A stretch of 64,000 nucleotides of DNA from Dastarcus helophoroides (taxonomy: Eukaryota; Arthropoda; Insecta; Coleoptera; Bothrideridae), in the NCBI GenBank assembly GCA_028583605.1, contig CM053326.1, forward strand, positions 37,851,931 through 37,915,930, given 5' to 3'. The translations under genes and the position numbers were made by a program. Of the stretch, positions 24,932-34,399 are shown one piece after another. The number at the start of each line of letters is the position of its first letter. Position 1 is the stretch's first letter. The notes beneath the pieces were generated by a model that was not told where the DNA came from, searched no databases, and saw only the letters and a list, made by a program, of their open reading frames with translations.

Positions 24932-24939
24932 TATTTATA
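24932..24939 (-). promoter_or_regulatory. TATA box of copy 1
   Basis: TATAAATA on the minus strand. About 27-30 bases further on, AGGACAGTTT is a plausible initiation region, which leaves a 5' UTR of about 45 bases before the ATG at 24860. Confidence 0.55.
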
Positions 24940-25769
24940 TTATTTTTAATGTTTACCTGGTAGATAAGCTAATATCGAGTCTTCGTAATTTTCCAATTGT
25001 TCGTTAGGAACAAGGCCTGAGTCACAGATTGGGAAAGTACTTCAAAAAATTTTTAATGGAATATAAACAGTTTGTTTACCTGATAACAAATTATGCAGAT
25101 CTTCTAGAAATTTGATAGAGGTAAGTGTTGATAACACCGTGATTAATGTTTGTTAATCTACCAGAGGAATAATATATTTTTTAGTAAATCTGACATGTTG
25201 ATTGGAATTAGGAATCCTTAAGTAAATAAATGTATAACCAACTGAATTAAGTAAACAAGTTAGCCAAAATCAGATTGAATGCAAAGTTCGAAAACCTAAT
25301 GATGTTGGGGAAGTTTTAAAATTTAAATTTTGTCAGATTTCCTGTAGCTAAAACACTGAGGGTATTTTAATTACATCTTTTTTTGACCATTTGGCCAGTA
25401 TAACTACAAATGTACGAAATTAAATCTGGAAAATTAATTGAAAATGTGGACATCACGAAGAATAATAAAGTCAAATGGTTTATAGAGCGAATATAGAGAG
25501 AATATTTTATTCGAGAATTTGGGCCAGTATTATTTTCAAGCGTTGCTTAGGCACCATATTACACTATGGTTTATATTGATATTAAACAGAAAGGTGTGCA
25601 AAGAAATGTTTATAAGTAACTGTTTATGGGGGCGGATTCTTTCAAATTGATATTTGTTTATTTTTGATATTTTTAGATTATGTACATCTTTTTGTATTAT
25701 GTATTTTACTGCCTGAGTTATGATCGCACCAGGTGGTCTGCTTTCTTTCTAGAAAATAGTCTTTCGAAT

Positions 25770-27360
25770 TGTTTTTGGGTATAATTCACTCGCAAAGAGT
25801 AACCCTATTATATTTTTGGAGCATCGCAAGTTGGACGTGGAAACAAAAGTTGACAAACCGTCCTTTTAAATTAGGATAGGTTGAAGTTGTCAGGGAAAAA
25901 TTCTATTCGGTAACAAATTCCATAATTTGGAACTTCCATAGAAAAATGTTGCTCTTACTGGAATCAGACCCACCATTTCTTGAGAGGATGAAAGTTGAAA
26001 TACAAATCTTGTCTCCTGAAATCAAGAAGGATTAAAAAACACAACAGAGGTTGCTCTAACGCGTTTTGATAGCCATGCTATCATCTTGAGTATCTCTCTG
26101 AAGATGATAGCTTGGCTATCGAAAAGCTTAAGAACGACCTCTGTTGTGTTTTTAATCTTTCCTGGTTTCAGGGGACAAGATCTGTATTTCAATTTTTGAA
26201 GATAATCAAGGACCAGTCGGTTCCACTAAAATTATGGCTTCCCGGTCTACAAAACGGAATCTTAACTTTAAAGTAGTATCTATCGGAAGATGCTAGCTTG
26301 GCTATTGAAACGTGTTAGAGCAACTTCTGTTATGCTTTTTTAATCTCTCTTGGTTTCAGGGGGCAAGATTTGTATTTCAATTTATGAAAATAGCCAAGGA
26401 CCAGTTCGTTCCACCAAAAAAACAACATGAAAGTTCTTGTGAAAACTGGTGGTAGTTCGACTTCCTATGATCCACCATACACGTTTAGAGGGTAGCCGAG
26501 GTCGTATGCTATTTATATTAGAAGCTTGTTGGTACTTATTCCACATTTTCTTCTATGGACCAGTAGGTGGCGGTACTTAGGAATCACATGGAACATTTTA
26601 CAGCATTCGAGTTGGATATAACAAACTTACGAGATCTAACAAGATTGAAACCGGTCTTTGATTTTCAAACTCCGAAACTGATAAATCTTCAAACCCATTA
26701 ATCTGTGCATTAGAATCTTGTAGAAAAGAAAAAACACTAAACATTTGCTTGTGTCCCAGTGATTCGGGAGACTGTAATTCTTATCATCAATTAAACGAAT
26801 CATTTTTTGAATTGAAGTTTGCTATGGGACTGAACTCCAAACATGACATCAGTATTCTAGTGTTGGACTAGCCTGGGTTTTATAGAGGGAGCAGCTAGTG
26901 AGATGTGAAGTACCTTTTAGCTCGAAAAAGAAAACCTAGCTTCTAAGGAGACAATTTGGCGCTCACATGATGCTTACAGAAGAAGTTAATTCGTGCATTC
27001 ATTTCTAGAATAAACAGATTAGATTCCACAGATGAGAATTTTACCATTCATAGGGATCTTAGTTGCATTATCCCTTCATATTTATTTAGAAAAAACAGCA
27101 CTTGAATTTTTGAGGCATTTATATCGACCAGATTTTTCGTTCTCCATTTCAGAATGATCTTAACATCATTTCTAGAATAAACAGATTAGATTCCACAGTG
27201 GAGAATTTTACAGTTCATGGGGACCTTGGTTGCATTATCTCTTCATATTTTCTTAAAAAAAAACAGTATTTGAACTTTTGAGACATTTATATTGACCAGA
27301 TATTTCGTTCTCCATTTCAGAATGATCTTAACATCCCGATTAATCATCTGTATCCTGCTA
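25770..27360 (-). mobile_element. Strongly diverged family A copy, interrupted
   Basis: Minus-strand family A sequence is recognisable by its 3' tail (about 25775-25960) and by blocks such as TCCAAACATGA, GTATTCTAGTGTTGG and GATGTGAAGTAC (about 26830-26960). No frame survives. Hammerhead-like short repeats interrupt it at 25995-26234 and about 26280-26416. A segment of about 171 bp is tandemly duplicated at about 26999-27340 (both halves contain TTCTAGAATAAACAGATTAG and CGTTCTCCATTTCAGAATGA). Confidence 0.65.
25995..26234 (+). repeat. Paired hammerhead-like short repeat, locus 1
   Basis: The left half (minus sense) and right half (plus sense) are inverted copies meeting at GAGTATCTCTCTGAAG. 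The right half has CTCT, CTGAAGA, a GATAGC/GCTATC stem, GAAA and then a diverged stem III. It ends GGACCAGTCGGTTCCACTAAAA. A half copy with only the right side follows at about 26280-26416, so the locus appears to have been hit twice or partly duplicated. Confidence 0.7.
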
Positions 27361-28159
27361 TTCTATCTAACTGAAGCGGGCGACGTTTAAAATATAGTTT
27401 TCCTTGTAATTTTGCCTAATGTATATAAATGCAATTCTCATAAGTTTCGGAAGTTTTCGAAATTAATTTTCAGTTTCAGCTAAATATCTAGTTTCGATCG
27501 GTCTTTCTACCTACAAATAAACAGTTGGGCAAATTTTCACGCTTTTTCTTTAATATTTGAAATACTATAAAAGCGAAATCCATAGTATATATCAAATCGA
27601 TTAGAATTTGTAAGGCATCCAAAGTGTACCTGAAAAAGTAAATAAGATATTCTACGAAAAAAAAAAGTTAATTTTGATACACCTTGCCTAAAAAAACAAC
27701 TAGCATTTGTTCAAATAATATAAAAAAGAGGAAAAATCTCCTACAAACACCCTGTTAACTTTTTTTTAGTCTTACGTTGCCGTTTTGTTAGGCAAAAAAA
27801 ACTAAAAGCAGATTCGATATCAATAAATATAAAAAATACAGTTGTAAGTACATATTTCTAATTTTCATCATATTGAAACGGGAAGTCTGTTTTATTTTTT
27901 TAACAAATAAATCAAATATTGTCTTTTGTATTCCTTATCATTACTTTATCTTAAAATAATCGTGTTTTTTACATCCACCATTGTTATAAATAATCCTGAA
28001 GCTACCGAATTGGAGAAATGTAAATATATTTTTGTAGTTTCCATTTTGTAAGTCACTTGCTCTATGTATTTAATTAACAACACATTAAATGCAATGATTA
28101 TAATTTAAAGATAAGGTGTCCAAATCTGCACTACTATTTTAATTAACAGATTGTGAATA

Positions 28160-28854
28160 ATGTTTTATAAAATCAATTGTGGTATTCTACTTTTTTCAGC
28201 GGTAAGTAATCTATTTATTTCTAAGTCCAATAATATAATTAATAAAAATATACATTATTTCCTTTCTTATGCAGGTATTCACATATGTGGTCGTTACCGC
28301 AGATGTAACACAAATTGAAACTGAACTACAAAATGACGTCAAAGATTTAGAATTGCAAATAGAAAAAACACATTTGTTCTCTCAACAGTCTATAGAAAAT
28401 TCAAAACGTAATATTCAAAGGTTACTTAAAATCACTTAATCAAATTATAGCAAAAGTGGAAAAGGAATCGGCGAAACTTGCCAATAAATATGCTGATTGC
28501 ATAAACGCTGAAAAAACTAATATTGACGAAATAGAATTTAATATTATAGGAAATTGCTTAGAACTACCAGAGCTGAATCAACTGAAGTTGAGATTAAAAG
28601 AGCTTCTGTCAAATGTTCAAGGAACTTTGAGACTTTGCTTAGCCAAGCATTCCCAACGGAAAGAGTGTCTTGATCTGAAATTAAAAGAACTTTTGTCCGA
28701 AAGAGCAAAAATAAACCAGGAAATATCTGAAGCAATCGCAGAAGCTAAAACAGCAGTGGGAAAATGTATTAGAAAAAGGGCATCTAAACTGGACAAAGAA
28801 ATTCGAAGCATAGGAAAGAGTTTTAGACAATGTGTGGATAAACTAAATGAGTAA
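28160..28854 (+). CDS. Secreted six-cysteine helical protein, copy 2 (frame broken by one extra A)
   Basis: Exon 1 (28160-28201) encodes MFYKINCGILLFSA, a signal peptide, and ends at GTAAGT. The intron is 73 bp with a TTATGCAG acceptor; exon 2 is 28275-28854. The frame runs into a stop at 28438-28440, just after an AAAA run at 28428-28431, and reopens in the +1 frame through to a normal C-terminus (FRQCVDKLNE). Removing one A joins the two parts, giving about 206 residues with Cys spacing x18, x26, x9, x32, x21. AATAAA lies at 28912. Its 3' end faces copy 3, 88 bp away. It is either a sequence error or a young pseudogene. Function unknown. Confidence 0.72.
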
Positions 28855-28942
28855 AGTTCCGTTGATTTGGTCATGTTTTATTGACACGTATGTAAGATCT
28901 GAATTAATAATAATAAAACCAATAACGTACTAATTTCATAAT

Positions 28943-29767
28943 TTATTTTAACGGTATACTACGTGATGCTAATCTTAACCTATTTTTTCTTCCTAATTTA
29001 TAATATCCATTATTTTCATATTTGCAGTTTCTCACACTTTCCAGAATTTCTCCCATTCTACTAAATGTGCCACGTGTACTGTCCATAATGCACTCTAAAG
29101 CTTCATTCACAACGTTTTCCTCTTCTTCCTGAAACTCGAGCTTTATTTGAACGATATGATTCTTTATATCCTGTATTTTCGTGGTAAAGCACGCCTTTAG
29201 TTGAGTTATTCCGGAATGTAGAGGATTCATGGTTTGGCAGTTAAGAGAGAGGGTGTTGGTGGCATGTTGTAGTTTTACGACACTCCCAAGAATTTCCTGA
29301 AGCATCGAAATGCTCTTAGGAGATGTACACTTTACAAAGTTGAAACTGGCGTATAAACCTGATGCTTCATGGTCACATTTGGCTATACACTGTTGCACTC
29401 CCAAACTGGCATGATTAGCTTCATCCTTGGCAATATCTAGTGTAGCTTTAAATTCACCTATTCTGTGTCTTGTAGAATTTGTTGATTGTGTTATACTTCG
29501 ACTAATTAGAGATCTAATGTTGGTAATTCTATCGGTACAGTGTTCATGGAGATCTTGTAATCTTTCTTTAAGATCCAAAATCAGAGGTTCATATTCTTTA
29601 GCGGTTGAAGCTGCTGATGGACAATCCAGACCCTGCAAAATAGCATTTTATATGCATACTGCTATTATAAAATAAACTGTTTTCGATTGTTTTTAATAGA
29701 TTTTTGAATCCCTAAAATAGTGATATAAAAAAACGGAAAAAGTTATAAATTTTGTTCCAAACTTCAT
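28943..29767 (-). CDS. Secreted six-cysteine helical protein, copy 3 (first exon uncertain)
   Basis: The mature exon is 28943-29632, after a good TATTTTGCAG acceptor, and reads GLDCPSAASTAKEYEPLIL onward with no break. Its C-terminal cysteines keep the family frame at x19, x29, then x15, x32, x21, with a long basic tail after the last Cys. Upstream, an ATG at 29767 opens MKFGTKFITFSVFLYHYF, which looks like the family signal peptide, but no GT donor follows it where one is expected (TTTTAGGGATT). Either the donor is mutated and the copy is dead, or another exon 1 is used. The stop codon overlaps an AATAAA signal. Function unknown. Confidence 0.6.
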
Positions 29768-29769
29768 CT

Positions 29770-30429
29770 TTAGATTTCGGAAAATATGCCAATTTCTGAA
29801 TAAAATTGTTTTGTAAGATGTCAGCTAATTTTGTTACTATTAAGGAAATTCAAAAGCTATTAAAAACAATTAAAAAGTTGGGGTTGTCATTGAAAAAGAA
29901 AAAACATGATGATAGTGATATCATTCTCCCAGTTCGCTCAAATTGCATAGCTATTTGATAAGTGGATGACATGGTACAAATTTTGTAATCGATTTTAAAC
30001 TAAAGCTTGCCGATTAGCTACAGAATTGAAATTTTAACTACAAATCAGAACTGGATGACAATACAATGTTTTAATTCAGTTTTAGCAATTATTGCCAAAC
30101 AAAAAATGTATTTTAGAGAAGCGGTCGTATCCTAAAACAAACATTACATTTAGAACCTCCAACTGCTGAATGTTATAACAACCTTTAACGCATCTTTGCA
30201 TTAAATGGTAGAATGTTCTGCCAACTACCAATCAAAAGTATTTGGGACAACCAAGGATTATGGAAGGAGGATAGTGCACCTTCCAGAAAACGGGTCGAAA
30301 AAGCCACTAGAGAGTAAGGCAGTAAGTTCTCGTGATATCAGGAGTGATGGATTTCTACTACCAATCCATCATGGTTCTTTGGTAGTTTAACGCGGTTCCG
30401 AATCTTTCGTTCCTTTAACCGCCGTCTTT
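29770..30429. other. Intergenic, no recognised gene
   Basis: A 61-residue frame at 30205-30390 contains paired basic residues but no recognisable domain. Nothing else is supported. Confidence 0.35.
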
Positions 30430-30739
30430 TGGTGAACATTGACTGTGGTGATAATTATGTGAGCTGCGGGCGTCGCCGATCGAAAGCTACTCAATTCACC
30501 CCCGATGGCAGGCGTCCATGGCCGACTGCAGCCGCCCCAAAAGAGTGCTACTCAGTCTATTCCCTTTGGTGCGTGCCGTCGACCGTGCTCTGTGTTGTTA
30601 GATGCACTAGCGAGAGATCGTTCACCGGGCGAAAGCTACTCAATCCACCTTCGTCGGTAAGGGATCCTCGGTTGTATATTATCGCACCAATTGAAAGCTA
30701 CTCGATCCACCTTCATTGGTACGACAAACAACGGTGATT
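30430..30739. repeat. GC-rich block with three spaced GAAAGCTACTC boxes
   Basis: GAAAGCTACTCAATTCACC, GAAAGCTACTCAATCCACC and GAAAGCTACTCGATCCACC occur at about 30481, 30640 and 30690, with a weaker GTGCTACTCAGTCTATTCC near 30545. GC content is much higher than in the flanks. The block lies directly beyond the 3' end of the jockey-type element on the minus strand, so it may be that element's 3' UTR. No coding frame is supported. Confidence 0.5.
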
Positions 30740-33730
30740 ATCTTTTAGTTTCTGTTCATCCTTTTTAGAATCTGTCTGGGTCTTTTGTGCCTACTTTCAA
30801 TATTCGTATTCTGTTATTGCTGAGATCTGGGTATTTGTGTGAGACTCCATTTTTGCGTAGGTCTTTGTAGCCAGTGTTTTGATGTGTTCCGAGAGCATTG
30901 GAATCTTCAGATCGTTGTGAATTTACTCGTTTGTCATGTGGTAAGGAGCGTTGACGCATTGTCCTAGCGTTTTATTTTGAATTATTTCTAGTGTGTGCAG
31001 TTGTCGTGGACTTGCTCTCAGCCAGACCTCCGACGCATACGTCAGATTCGGTCGAATGATTGCCTTGTACAGGTTTAATTTGTTTCTGATATCCAACTTG
31101 CTCCTGTTGTTGAAGAATGGGTAGAGATATCCTTTTAGTTGCTTGGTTTTCGTTGCAATGCTTTGGATGTGTGCAGTGTACGAAAGTGTTTTGTCCAGAG
31201 TTACTCCAAGGTATTTCACTTGTGGAATTGGTGCGTCGTTTAATTTTAGTTTTTGCTCCGATTCTCTCTTTTTCCTGCTGACTATTATACCTTGGCTTTT
31301 ATTTGCGTTAGTTTGGATCCTCCATGTATTTATCCAACTTTCTATGTCGTTGACATGAAATTCTAAATTTTTGGTGATTTTCGTCCATATTCTTGATTAT
31401 GTGATTATGGCCGTGTCGTCTGCGTATAGAGCAATCTTGGTGTTCTGCTTTTTTGGAATATTTGCGGTGTAGATAAGGTACAGTAACGGTCCTAGTAAAG
31501 ATCCTTGGGGCACGCCTGATGTCATTTCTTTGATGCTGAATGTCTTTTCGGTAATTTTGACGTAAAATTTTCTTCTGTCCAGGTATGATTTAATTATTTT
31601 TCCGTAGGCCAGTGGAATTTCCAGCTGAACTGATTTGTACATCAGTCCAGCGTGTCAGACTTTGTCGAAGGCTTTTGCAACATCAAGGAATATGGCTCCA
31701 GAGGTTTTTCCTTTGTTGTTGCCTTCGAGGATATGTTCAGTTATTCTTGATAGTTGGTGAACTGTGGAATGTTCCTGCCTGAATCCAAACTGTTCATCGG
31801 GTAGGATATTTCCATTTTTCATTATCTTTTCCAGTCTCGTTAGGATAGTCTTCAGCTATTTTGCTAAGGTTTGCAGGATTGCTGGCTGATAGGTCGGTGG
31901 GACGCTGTTTCTCGGCTTTCCTGGTTTGTGGATCATTATTGTTTCTCCCGTCTTTCACCTGTTTGGATAGACGCGAAGTTTGAAGATTGCGTTGCATATG
32001 TTCTTGAGATCTTCTACTGCTTCTGGCGCAAGCATTTTTATCGTAAAGTTCCTTATATTGTCTGGACCAGGAGACTTTTTCGATACTAGGTTCTTAATGA
32101 TCGTTTTTAACTCTTCTGTGGTGACCTCGTCGAATTTGTAGTTTTCTCCGAGGTTAAGAAGGGTCTCAGTGTGTGTTTCTACGTTCGAGTTGTGCGTTCT
32201 GTCTATCGAAGAATTTGGGCTGAATTGCTTTTGCAACATTTCTGCAAACGCCTCGGCCTTTTCCTCGTTTCCGATGGCATTTCCAAAAAGTGAAACACAG
32301 AACTTGTCCCCTGAAACCAAGAAAGATTAAAAAACACAACAAAGGTTGCTTTAACGTGTTTCGACAGCCAAGCTGTCATCTTCAGAGAGAAACAGTTTCT
32401 CTCTGAAGATAACAGCTTGGCTGTCGAAACGCGTTAGAGCAACCTTTGTTCTGTTTTTTAAACAGTTTCTCTCTGAAGATGACAGCTTGGTTGTCGAAAC
32501 GCGTTAGAGCAACCTTTGTTGTGTTTTTTAATCTTTCTTGGTTTCAGGGGGCAAGTTTTGTGTTTCAATTTTTGAAGATAACCAAGGACCAGTCCGTTCC
32601 ATCAAACTTATGGCATTTCCGTTATTGGTTTTTAATGGAGGCAAGTCTCTGCTTGTTTGTCTAAGTTTCTTGGCTAGTTTCCCAGGTGTTTCGTCCTTGT
32701 CGTTGAAACTTTCTAGGTGGCTTTTCCATTTTCTGTTGTATTCTTCGTTCAGAAGATTCTTAACTTCGTTTGTGAGTTTGTTTAGTGTGTTCTTGTCAGA
32801 CGAGTGCAAAGTTCTGTGATACGCTTTCTTCGCTGTATTTTTACGTTTTATGAGCGTAGCTGTTTGCTCTAGTAAATTTTCCTGTCTCCTATTTTGCTGC
32901 GTTGTTGTATTTGCAGCAGTGAGAGGTTGGTTTATGTGTTAAACTGGTCGGTGGCCCAATTTGGGTGTTTCAGGCATTCGATGTTGTGTTTTTGTGGAAC
33001 ATGTTCAGTTAATCTTGGTTTTTGTGTAGTGCTGTGCTTGGTTTGGATTACCATATGTGATGTTGAGGGGACAGTGGTCTGACGATAGTTCCTCTATGAC
33101 TTGGACATTCAGGTCGAGCGTCAGGTTTTTGTGTATCGTAACGTCGAGAATATCCGCAGTCGTCGAGTTGTCCGGATAATGTGTTGGCTCTAGTGGAGGG
33201 TCGATAATTAGATTTCTGTTCTCCAAGTATCTCCAAAGTCTGTTTCCTTTAGCGTTTGTAGTTTTGCAGTGCCAGTGTGCTTGGCATTGAGGTCACCTGC
33301 TATTAGAGTGGGCGTGTTTCTGGCGAAGATTTTGTCGAGATCCTCTTCTATTTCCTTTTTTGTGGGCGGTGAATATACAAAGTACAGTGCAAGTTTTGAG
33401 TGTCGCAGCTGTATTTCCACTCCAGTACATTCCATGTTCGGTTTGTCGCCGTTTGACACCAGAGCGTGTTGTTCGATGCCAGTTTTGACTAACATGGCCA
33501 CACCTCCACCTGCTTTGTTTTCTTGGTCCTTTCTATAGGTCAAATTAGTTGGGAATCTTCAACTTTTTTGACGGCCTTAGGTGGGTTTCTCCGAGCAGAA
33601 CAATATTTGGTTTGTGTTCTGCGACGAATGTTTTCAGTTCCGATATCTTGTTTAAAATGCTGTCAGCGTTTCAGGCTATGATTTTTAGCCAGGTAGAATT
33701 GTTCAGCCTTTTTTGGTGTGTATCCATTTA
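30740..33730 (-). mobile_element. Jockey-type non-LTR retrotransposon ORF2, inactive
   Basis: Minus-strand ORF2 can be followed from an ATG at 33727. It reads an endonuclease (AGDLNAKHTGTA, then SSDHCPLNI: the GDxN and SDH catalytic blocks), a region with KKSPGPDNIRNF, RT with GVPQGSLLGPLLYLIYTANI and ALYADDTAI (intact YADD), and a C-terminal region with MKYLGVTLDKTLSYTAHI and LYKAIIRPNLTYASEVW. Stops and frameshifts occur throughout, for example Trp to stop 19 codons in. A short hammerhead-like repeat is inserted at 32285-32609. ORF1 is missing. Confidence 0.9.
32285..32609 (+). repeat. Paired hammerhead-like short repeat, locus 2 (three motif copies)
   Basis: Inserted in the jockey-type element with an 11-bp target duplication, ATGGCATTTCC, at 32274-32284 and 32610-32620. 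It has one minus-sense motif (about 32345-32392) and two plus-sense motifs (about 32399-32446 and 32469-32516). Each plus motif reads CTCT, CTGAAGA, one spacer base, a 6-bp stem, GAAACGCGTT, AGAG. The right end carries the GGACCAGTCCGTTCCA tail. Confidence 0.8.
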
Positions 33731-34231
33731 GAAGGTTGTTAAACAATAAACGAAGTAAATAAATATGGTTATGAAGCAGTTGAACAATTATTGGTTGCTT
33801 TGCAGTATTTGCTGCAGTTTCTGACATATTATTGTCACGGTCTGAACATAGAAAATGACAATTTTTCAGTACCACTTGCAGGGTGTTTGGGGAGGAACCC
33901 CTTAATATTTTAAGAAGGTGTAAGGGGATAAAGTATATAAAAAAAGTCTTATAAAGCTATGATCAAATATCAACGGTTGCTGAGATACTAAACAACACAC
34001 AAGTATCTGTCATTATTATTATTAATATTATAGTAATTCTTGGCCTTACTGTGCTAAATAACTGTCTAGTTGCAGCTACAGATTAAGAATTTTTGGAGCA
34101 ATAATTTTATGGAATTACTAAACGACGTTCCATTGAATTTGACTCAAGGTCTCCAAGCTTGAATTTCCATGTAATATTATGAAATTCTCTCCAAATTTAA
34201 AATAATAAATAATAATAATAAAATTACTTAC
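33731..34231. other. Intergenic or candidate intron
   Basis: AT-rich. It could be the intron of the candidate gene starting at 34321: a TTTTCTATGTTCAG acceptor at about 33833-33846 would open a 17-codon terminal exon ending at TAA near 33783. This is a weak proposal. Confidence 0.25.
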
Positions 34232-34321
34232 AGTTATTTCTCCTTGTGTGCACAATCTTTTACATTCCAGTTTTTTACAAAGTGCCAAACAAATCACAAG
34301 AAATATTTCGCGACTTAACAT
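34232..34321 (-). CDS. Candidate first exon of a small secreted Cys-containing protein
   Basis: The ATG at 34321 opens 30 codons, MLSREIFLVICLALCKKLEC and then KRLCTQGEIT, ending exactly at a GTAAGT donor. It has a hydrophobic core like a signal peptide followed by closely spaced cysteines. A TATA box sits at 34376-34383. Promoter, signal peptide and donor together make a real first exon plausible. The rest of the gene is not certain; a short terminal exon near 33783-33832 would give a peptide of about 47 residues. It does not resemble the six-cysteine family, whose first exons are half this length. Confidence 0.4.
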
Positions 34322-34375
34322 TTTCTGGGAATCTCTAGCGCATTGTAACGTAAACAAAATATTAGTTACACTGTT

Positions 34376-34383
34376 GTTATATA
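34376..34383 (-). promoter_or_regulatory. TATA box upstream of the candidate secreted-protein exon
   Basis: TATATAAC on the minus strand, about 55 bases upstream of the ATG at 34321. A two-codon upstream ORF (ATGCGCTAG) lies between them. Confidence 0.4.
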
Positions 34384-34399
34384 CCTTAAAATCCGTTTT

